The notes below the pieces were generated by a model that saw nothing but the letters and a program-made list of their open reading frames with translations, searched no databases and was not told the origin of the DNA. This document shows positions 8,244 through 14,073 of a DNA stretch of 14,073 nt, in pieces. The number at the start of each line of letters is the position of its first letter. Positions within the stretch are counted from its first letter, which is position 1. The DNA is from Symbiodinium natans. Taxonomy: Eukaryota > Sar > Dinophyceae > Suessiales > Symbiodiniaceae. Location: contig CAJNDS010001564.1 of the NCBI GenBank assembly GCA_905221605.1, positions 1-14,073 of the forward strand. The letters run 5' to 3'. The position numbers and the translations under genes are program-made.

Positions 8244-8471
8244 CCCTAAACCCTAAACCCTAAACCCTAAACCCTAAACCCTAACCTTAAACCCTAAACC
8301 CTAAACCCTAAACCCTAAACCCTAAACCCTAAACCCTAAACCCTAAACCCTAAACCCTAAACCCTAAACCCCTAAACCTAAAACCCTAAACCCTAAACCC
8401 AAAACCCTAAACCCTAAACCCTAAACCCTAAACCCTAAACCCTAAACCCTAAACCCTAAACCCTAAACCCT
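8241..8471 (-). repeat. Internal telomere tract T2, about 33 repeats with variants
   Basis: (CCCTAAA)n on the + strand over 231 bp, in the same polarity as T1. Variant repeats occur as CCCTAACCTTAAA near 8279-8290, CCCCTAAACCTAAAA near 8369-8383, and CCCAAAA near 8398-8404. The rest is perfect. The variants suggest an older tract no longer renewed by telomerase. Left flank is the GTCAAAA repeat. Right flank is the post-telomere motif. Confidence 0.97.
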
Positions 8472-8500
8472 CAAGACAAAATAAATAGAAATTGTATGTG
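8468..8500 (+). repeat. Post-telomere motif, copy 2
   Basis: CCCTCAAGACAAAATAAATA followed by GAAATTGTATGTG. It aligns with 7913-7946 over its full length with one missing base and two substitutions. Similarity may continue weakly (CATT a few bases on, then ACGAGCAG). Confidence 0.85.
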
Positions 8501-8609
8501 GTATCATTCTGAATGTCCCACGTTATTTGTCTAAACAGCTGACGAGCAGAATTTGAGTAAACTACTCCAAAACGCACTGGGAGGCAAAATATTCAATTTA
8601 CTTAAACCT
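8501..8609 (+). repeat. AT-rich segment with element copy A (8536-8609)
   Basis: CAGCTGACGAGCAGAATTTG at 8536, then AGTAAACTACTCC, then AAAATATTCAATTTACTTAA ending near 8606. Word order matches the duplicated elements B and C (CAGCTGACAAGCCGA, AAGTAAATTA, GAATATTCAATT), and its right half matches element D at 11208 (CCAAAACGC, GGGAGGC, TCAATTTACT, AAACCT). TTGAGTAAA and TTTACTTAA form an imperfect inverted repeat. Similarity was judged by eye, not by alignment software. Confidence 0.65.
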
Positions 8610-8766
8610 GCCTCCCCTGACCTCCCCCTCAAAACCCCCTCCCGCCCCTTTCGGCACCTTTCGGCCCCCGCCCTTCCCCACACCCTCCCGCCCCCTCCTC
8701 CCTCCGCCCCCGCTTCCCCCCCGCCCCCCCCCGCCCCCCCCTCCCCCTCCCCCCCCATCCCCCCCA
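8610..8766. other. C-rich tract 2
   Basis: Pyrimidine-rich on the + strand, with long C runs at about 8717-8766 and two CCTTTCGGC words near 8647 and 8658. The - strand is rich in G runs of seven or more separated by one base. It ends CCCCCCAGCTTT at the start of the 20-bp repeat field. CCCCCCCAGCTTT also occurs in C-rich tract 1 near 8073. Confidence 0.85.
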
Positions 8767-9846
8767 GCTTTGGGAGCTAATTTTGAAATCCGGGAGCTAA
8801 TTTTGAGCTGTCAGCAGCTAATTTTGAGCCTTGAAATTTAATTTTGAGCTTCGGGAGCTAATTTTGAGCTCCGGGAGCTAATCTTGAGCTCCGGAGCTAA
8901 TTTTGAGCTCCGGGAGCTAATTTTGAGGCTAATTTTGAGCTCCGGGAGTTTTTTTTTGAGCTCTTGGAGCTAATTTTGAGCTCTGGGAGCTAATATTTGA
9001 GCTCCGGGAGCTAATTTTGAGCTGGAGCTAGTTTTGAGCTCTGGGAGCTAATTTTGAGCTCCGGTATTGAGCCCTGGGAGCTAATTTTGAGCTTTGGGAA
9101 TTAACAACGAGCTCTGGGATTTAATTTTGTGCTCTGGGAGCTAATTTTGAGCTTTGGCAGCTCATTTTCAGCTCCGGGAGCTAGCTCATTTTGAGCTCCG
9201 GGAGCTAATTTTGATCTCTGGGAGCCAATTTTGGGTTTTCGGAGCTAATGTAATTTTTTGAGCTTTCGGCGCTATTTTGAGCTCCGGGAGCTAATTGAGA
9301 TAATTTTTAGCTCCGGGAGCTAATTTTGAGCTTTGGAAGCTATTTTGAGCTCCGGGAGCTAATTTTGAGCTCCGGGAGCTAATTTTGAGCTGGAGCTAAT
9401 TTTGAGCTCTGGGAGCTAATTTTGAGCTCCGCTTTTGAGCGCTGGGAGCTAATTTTTAGCTTTGGGAGCTAATTTTGAGCTCTGGGAGTTAATTTTGAGC
9501 TCCGGGAGCTAATTTGAATCTTGGGGAGCTTATTTTGAGCTCCGGGAGCTGGTTTTGAATTCCGGGAGCTAATTTTGAGCTCCGGGAGCTAATTTTGAAT
9601 TCCGGGAGTTAATTTTGAGCTCCGGGAGCTAATTTTGAATTCCGGGAGCTAATTTTGAGCTCTGGGAGCTAATTTTGAGCTCTGGGAGCTAATTTTGAGC
9701 TTCGAGAGCTCCGGGAGCTAATTTTGAGCTCCGGGAGCTAATTTTGATCTCCGAAATTAATTTTGAGCTCCGGGAGCTTATTTTGAGCTCCGGGAGCTAA
9801 TTTTGAGCTCTGGGAGCTAATTGTTTTTCTCCGGGAGCTAAGTTTG
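8766..9846 (+). repeat. 20-bp hairpin repeat field, about 50 copies
   Basis: The consensus is GAGCTCCGGGAGCTAATTTT, tandem over about 1.08 kb, with many point changes and some part-repeats. Each copy contains AGCTCC, a single G, then GGAGCT, a perfect inverted repeat with a one-base centre. Common variants are GAGCTCTGGG, GAGCTTTGGG and GAATTCCGGG. Copies such as 9100-9130 and 9230-9300 are more degenerate. It is not a CRISPR array, because there are no unique spacers. No open frame of note. Confidence 0.97.
9550..9660 (+). repeat. 40-bp dimer register within the 20-bp field
   Basis: GAATTCCGGG variants occur at 9557, 9597 and 9637, exactly 40 bp apart, alternating with GAGCTCCGGG copies. 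This marks a local amplification of a two-repeat block, more recent than the surrounding repeats. Confidence 0.85.
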
Positions 9847-9903
9847 CTGACCAGCCGAGTTTAAGTAAATTAAACTGCTTTTGGCAAGCCGAATATTCAA
9901 TCC
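9846..9903 (+). repeat. Direct duplicated element, copy B
   Basis: GCTGACCAGCCGAGTTTAAG, then TAAATTAAACTGCTTTTGGC, then AAGCCGAATATTCAATCC. It matches copy C at 9974 over nearly all its length. It starts exactly where the 20-bp field ends. Confidence 0.9.
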
Positions 9904-9973
9904 ACATCAATTCACTTCAATTCAAAACTCCCGCAGACCCTTAGACACCCCCCAGATCCCTCCCAGATCCCCA
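9904..9973. other. Spacer between elements B and C
   Basis: About 70 bp with short reiterations: CAATTCACTTCAATTCA near 9908, and CAGATCCCTCCCAGATCCCC near 9952-9971. No gene or other structure is seen. Confidence 0.6.
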
Positions 9974-10044
9974 CAGCTGACAAGCCGAGTTGAAGTAAAT
10001 TAGTGTGAATCGCTTTTGGCAAGCCGAATATTCAATTCATTCAA
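9974..10044 (+). repeat. Direct duplicated element, copy C
   Basis: CAGCTGACAAGCCGAGTTGA, then AGTAAATTAGTGTGAATCGC, then TTTTGGCAAGCCGAATATTC and AATTCATTCAAC. It is about 128 bp downstream of copy B and in the same orientation. Copy A at 8536 is a more diverged relative. A retrotransposon end or MITE is possible, but no target duplication or terminal inverted repeat is clear. Confidence 0.88.
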
Positions 10045-11140
10045 CCCCCACAAAAGGCACCAAGAAACCCCAAAGCCCAGGAGGCGGCGGGAGCCCCCAA
10101 ATAGGCACTGGAGGCACTGGGAGGCACAAAAATAAGGTCCCAAAATATGTCCCGGGAGGCGCCAGTTCAGTCCAGGAGTTCCCAAAATAGGAATGGAAGG
10201 CCCCAAAATAAGCCTCAGAAGGCCCCAAAATAGGCCCCGGAAGACCTTAAACTATGCACCGAAAGGCCCTAAAATACACCCAGGGCTCAAAATAGGCACC
10301 GGGAGGCCGCAAAATGGCCCAAAAGGCCAAATTAGGCCCTGGGAGACCTCCGAAAAAAAGCCCCCGGGAGGCCCGAAAAGGCTGGCAGCCCGAAATCAAG
10401 CCCCGACAGACACCAAATTAGGCCGGTCCCAGTTTAGGCCAAATCAAGCAACCCAAAATAAATTTTTCCAAATTAAGCCCCCAAAAACCCAAATTAAGCC
10501 TCGAGACCCCGAATTATGTCCCACAAAAACCCAAATTAAGCCCGCAAAATCCCAAATTAAGCCCTGCAAAGGCCAAGTTAGGGCCTGGCCTCAAGTCTGG
10601 CCTTCAAATTAAGCCACCGGGAAGCCAAGAAAAACCCAAGTTGAGGGAAAGCCGAAATCAGGTCCGGGAGGCCCCGAATCAAAGTGCGAGAGGACACCCC
10701 CAGCAAAATTAGGCCCCGAACTAGCCCTGCAGGGCCCCAAATTAGGCCCACCCAGGCCCCACATTAAGCAAGCCCCAAAGTAAGCCTAGCTCCAAACTCA
10801 GCATAGGAGGCCCCAAATCAGGCTTCAAATTGCCGCAAAATTGAACCCAAAATTAAGCCCCAAAGCAGGCCGGGAGTCTGGGAAGCTTCAAAATAAGTTC
10901 CAAATGCGGCGCCAGGAGGCCGCGCGTTAGGATGCAAATGCAGCTCGTGAAACCCAAATTGCGGATGCAAGCGGCATCTGCGTCCAAAAGCACCAAACCC
11001 CAAATTTAAGCTGCAAATTAAGTCTCGGAGACTCCAAAGCCCCGAAACCCCAGGAAGCCCAAATGGCTCTGGGCAGAAGCCCCCAAGAAAGTCCGAGAAT
11101 CCCGGTAGGTCCCAGAAAGCACAGAAATGCCCAACAAAAG
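10045..11140 (-). repeat. Degenerate ~20-30-bp repeat field (AAAATTAGGCCCCGGGAGGC-like)
   Basis: About 1.1 kb of irregular repeats built from CCCAAAATAGGCC, CCAAATTAAGCCC and CCGGGAGGCC words. Spacing is roughly 20-30 bp and copies are much less regular than in the 20-bp field. The best copies (AAAATAGGCCCCGG at 10223, CCAAATTAGGCCCTGGGAG near 10328) resemble the reverse complement of the 20-bp hairpin repeat, AAAATTAGCTCCCGGAGCTC. Strand is given as - for that reason. An open frame of 139 codons at 10193-10612 has only repeat-derived, lysine- and proline-rich sequence, and frames on the other strand are equally open, so I call no gene. Confidence 0.85.
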
Positions 11141-11188
11141 TTCGGACCACCCCACCGCCCCCCCAAACAAAAGCACAACAATTGGATC

Positions 11189-11250
11189 CAAAGTCTCAAT
11201 ATATTGACCCAAAACGCTTGGGAGGCCACGTGCTCAATTTACTGAAACCT
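11189..11250 (+). repeat. Element copy D, partial match to copy A
   Basis: CCCAAAACGCTTGGGAGGCC at 11208 followed by ACGTGCTCAATTTACTGAAA and CCT. This matches the right half of copy A at about 8567-8608: CCAAAACGC, GGGAGGC, TCAATTTACT and AAACCT are shared in order and at like spacing. The left half (CTCAATATATTGACC) is not clearly related. It marks the right edge of the degenerate repeat field. Confidence 0.6.
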
Positions 11251-11390
11251 CTAAGGCCTTCACTTTTGCGTTGTCCCATGAAAGACTCGGGCCCCCCAAA
11301 CAGCAAAGCCAAACCCCCCCAAATCTACTTATTCGTGCTTGAATTTCGGGGGTACCAGGGGGTGTCCCCCTGGCGCGGTCCAGCAAGGGC
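11251..11390. other. Boundary segment left of array 2
   Basis: About 140 bp of mostly unique sequence between element D and the second array. It contains a GC hairpin at 11355-11373. Just before the array, GCGGTCCAGCAAGGGCGA resembles GCGGGGTCCAGGGCGAGG of the satellite unit, so the last 20-30 bp may be a decayed unit fragment. No gene is seen. Confidence 0.7.
11355..11373 (+). other. Perfect GC hairpin at the array 2 boundary
   Basis: CCAGGGGG, loop TGT, then CCCCCTGG form an 8-bp perfect stem with a three-base loop. Size and form equal those of the hairpin in the satellite unit, although the sequence differs. As it stands next to the array start, it may be a relic or a boundary structure. 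A terminator role is not supported, since there is no gene nearby. Confidence 0.8.
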
Positions 11391-14073
11391 GATTGCTGGC
11401 GGGGTCCAGGGCGAGGAGTCCTGGCGGGGGGCTCGGGGGGCAGCGCCCCCCGGAAACGGTGGCGTCGATTTGTATTTTCTTGGTGACCCCCTTCCAAAAC
11501 TAAAACATAGTTCCAAAAAACAAAACTTTAGGTCAAAACTTTCGGTCAAAACTTTCGGTCAAAACTTATTGGGACCTGAACCCTATACAATTTCTATTAA
11601 GGCAAGTTCCAAAAAAGAAACCCAGGTGACCAGAGCAGTGGCCATTTTAAAGGGGTTTTTTTCCGACCCCCGAACCCTATACAATTTCTATATACCTGGA
11701 TTGCGGGCGGGGTCCAGGGCGAGGAGTCCTGGCGGGGGGCTCGGGGGGCAGCGCCCCCCGGAAACGGTGGCGTCGATTTGTATTTTCTTGGTGACCCCCT
11801 TCCAAACCTAAAACATAGTTCCAAAAAACAAAACTTTCGGTCAAAACTTTCGGTCAAAACTTTCGGTCAAAACTTATTGGGACCTGAACCCTATACAATT
11901 TCTATTAAGGCAAGTTCCAAAAAGGAAACCCAGGTGACCAGAGCAGTGGCCATTTTAAAGGGGTTTTTTTCCGACCCCCGAACCCTATACAATTTCTATA
12001 TACCTGGATTGCTGGCGGGGTCCATGGCGAGGAGTCCTGGCGGGGGGCTCGGGGGGCAGCGCCCCCCGGAAACGGTGGCGTCGATTTGTATTTTCTTGGT
12101 GACCCCCTTCCAAAACTAAAAACATAGTTCCAAAAAACAAAACTTTCGGTCAAAACTTTCGGTCAAAACTTATTGGGACCTGAACCCTATACAATTTCTA
12201 TTAAGGCAGGTTCCAAAAAAGAAACCCAGGTGACCAGAGCAGTGGCCATTTTAAAGGGGTTTTTTTCCGACCCCCGAACCCTATACAATTTCTATAAACC
12301 TGGATTGCTGGCGGGGTCCAGGGCGAGGAGTCCTGGCGGGGGGCTCGGGGGCAGCGCCCCCCGGAAACGGTGGCGTCAATTTGCATTTTCTTGGAGACCC
12401 CCTTCCAAAACTAAAAACATAGTTCCAAAAAACAAAACTTCTCAGCTGTCCTCTTTGGAGGGACGCCCGGTGAAAAAAAACTTATTGGGACCTGAACCCT
12501 ATACAATTTCTATTAAGGCAGGTTCCAAAAAAGAACCCAGGTGACCAGAGCAGTGGCCATTTTAAAGGGGTTTTTTCCGACCCCCGAACCCTATACAATT
12601 TCTATAAACCTGGATTGCTGGCGGGGTCCAGGGCGAGGAGTCCTGGCGGGGGGCTCGGGGGGCAGCGCCCCACGGAAACGGTGGCGTCGATTTGTATTTT
12701 CTTGGTGACCCCCTTCCAAAACTAAAACATAGTTCCAAAAAACAAAACTTTCGGTCAAAACTTTCGGTCAAAACTTTCGGTCAAAACTTATTGGGACCTG
12801 AACCCTATACAATTTCTATTAAGGCAAGTTCCAAAAAAGAACCCCAGGTGACCAGAGCAGTGGCCATTTTAAAGGGGTTTTTTTCCGACCCCCGAACCCT
12901 ATACAATTTCTATATACCTGGATTGCTGGCGGGGTCCAGGGCGCGGAGTCCTGGCGGGGGGCTCGGGGGGCAGCGCCCCCCGGAAACGGTGGCGTCGATT
13001 TGTATTTTCTTGGTGACCCCCTTCCAAAACTAAAACATAGTTCCAAAAAACAAAACTTTCGGTCAAAACTTTCGGTCAAAACTTTCGGTCAAAACTTGTT
13101 GGGACCTGAACCCTATACAATTTCTATTAAGGCAAGTTCCAAAAAAGAAACCCAGGTGACCAGAGCAGTGGCCATTTTAAAGGGGTTTTTTTCCGACCCC
13201 CGAACCCTATACAATTTCTATATACCTGGATTGCTGGCGGGGTCCAGGGCGAGGAGTCCTGGCGGGGGGCTCAGGGGGCAGCGCCCCCCGGAAACGGTGG
13301 CGTCGATTTGTATTTTCTTGGTGACCCCCTTCCAAAACTAAAACATAGTTCCAAAAAACAAAACTTTCGGTCAAAACTTTCGGTCAAAACTTTCGGTCAA
13401 AACTTATTGGGACCTGAACCCTATACAATTTCTATTAAGGCAAGTTCCAAAAAGAAACCCAGGTGACCAGAGCAGTGGCCATTTTAAAGGGGTTTTTTTC
13501 CGACCCCCGAACCCTATACAATTTCTATATACCTGGATTGCTGGCGGGGTCCAGGGCGAGGAGTCCTGGCGGGGGGCTCGGGGGGCAGCGCCCCCGGAAA
13601 CGGTGGCGTCGATTTGTATTTTCTTGGTGACCCCCTTCCAAAACTAAAACATAGTTCCAAAAAACAAAACTTTCGGTCAAAACTTTCGGTCAAAACTGTC
13701 GGTCAAAACTTATTGGGACCTGAACCCTATACAATTTCTATTAAGGCAAGTTCCAAAAAAGAAACCCAGGTGACCAGAGCAGTGGCCATTTTAAAGGGGT
13801 TTTTTTCCGACCCCCGAACCCTATACAATTTCTATATACCTGGATTGCTGGCGGGGTCCAGGGCGAGGAGTCCTGGCGGGGGGCTCGGGGGGCAGCGCCC
13901 CCCGGAAACGGTGGCGTCGATTTGCATTTTCTTGGTGACCCCCTTCCAAAACTAAAACATAGTTCCAAAAAACAAAACTTTCGGTCAAAACTTTCGGTCA
14001 AAACTTTCGGTCAAAACTTATTGGGACCTGAACCCTATACAATTTCTATTAAGGCAAGTTCCAAAAAAGAAAC
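11391..14073 (+). repeat. Satellite array 2: same ~308-bp unit, about 8.7 copies
   Basis: GATTGCTGGCGGGG landmarks (the second reads GATTGCGGGC) lie near 11391, 11699, 12007, 12304, 12611, 12919, 13227, 13534 and 13842, in the same orientation as array 1. The array begins exactly at the landmark and continues past the right edge of the window. It contains common 308-bp units, one 296-bp unit near 12007 with two GTCAAAAC copies, and the V4 variant. Degenerate copies like those in array 1 are absent here. Confidence 0.98.
12199..12510 (+). repeat. Variant satellite unit V4 (replaced segment at 12439-12481)
   Basis: This unit carries the same replaced segment as V1 (TTCTCAGCTGTCC, GGAGGGACGCCCGGTG, poly-A) and the same companion changes GCATTTTC and TTGGAGACC. 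By eye it differs from V1 by one A in a run and one base in the following telomere-like motif over about 330 bp, despite lying 8.6 kb away in the other array. Confidence 0.9.

Noticed and set aside
8030-8263. Proline-rich open frame across C-rich tract 1
   Set aside because: The composition comes from C runs and it ends within telomere-type repeats. There is no sign of codon selection. The same applies to the frame at 8553-8780.
7830-8471. Head-to-head chromosome fusion point
   Set aside because: Fusion of two telomeres would place CCCTAAA and TTTAGGG in opposition. Both tracts here have the same polarity.
8766-9846. CRISPR array (regular short palindromic repeats)
   Set aside because: The 20-bp repeats are contiguous, with no unique spacers, and lie beside eukaryotic telomere repeats.
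10193-10612. Open frame of 139 codons rich in lysine and proline
   Set aside because: It lies wholly inside the degenerate 20-30-bp repeat field and its peptide is just that repeat translated. It has no recognisable domain.
11182-11811. Open frame of 209 codons running from element D into array 2
   Set aside because: It joins boundary sequence to the satellite by chance, and two thirds of it is the satellite frame already rejected.

Overview
This window is eukaryotic, non-coding subtelomeric or interstitial-telomeric DNA. I find no protein-coding gene, rRNA, tRNA or recognisable transposon. The organism is suggested only by the telomere repeat, CCCTAAA/TTTAGGG (Arabidopsis type). That repeat is used by land plants, many green algae, dinoflagellates, several apicomplexans and some other algae. 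The G+C-rich simple repeats and absence of plant transposon remnants lean towards an alga or other protist, but this is a weak inference and I cannot name a taxon.

Layout from left to right. (1) 1-7829: a head-to-tail satellite array, about 25-26 copies of a roughly 308-bp unit, with 296-bp variants, a subfamily with a replaced segment, and a few badly diverged copies. (2) 7830-7916: a perfect telomere tract of about 12 CCCTAAA repeats, joined to the array exactly at a telomere-like motif inside the unit. (3) 7917-8240: a spacer with a short AT-rich part, a C-rich tract and an 11-bp GTCAAAA repeat. (4) 8241-8471: a second, longer and slightly degenerate telomere tract in the same orientation. 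(5) 8472-8767: a second AT-rich part followed by a C-rich tract, opening with the same motif of about 33 bp that follows the first telomere tract. (6) 8766-9846: about 50 copies of a 20-bp repeat that is itself a near-perfect hairpin. (7) 9846-10044: two direct copies of a roughly 65-bp element, with related sequence at 8536 and 11189. (8) 10045-11140: a degenerate field of 20-30-bp repeats that looks like a reverse-complement relative of field 6. (9) 11141-11390: a short, mostly unique boundary containing a GC hairpin. (10) 11391-14073: a second array of the same satellite, in the same orientation, running off the window.

Both telomere tracts read CCCTAAA on the + strand, the polarity of a left chromosome end, so the internal chromosome would lie to the right and the first satellite array lies distal to both tracts. 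The arrangement resembles, by analogy only, subtelomeres in which amplifiable blocks are separated by internal telomere tracts, such as yeast Y' elements or the long tandem repeats of Chlamydomonas chromosome ends. Every satellite unit carries two telomere-like AACCCTA motifs. Both telomere tracts are preceded by GTCAAAAC repeats and followed by the same motif. This suggests that recombination or telomere addition at these seeds built the region. All of this is inferred from sequence layout, and a long-read assembly error at the repeat junctions is a real alternative.
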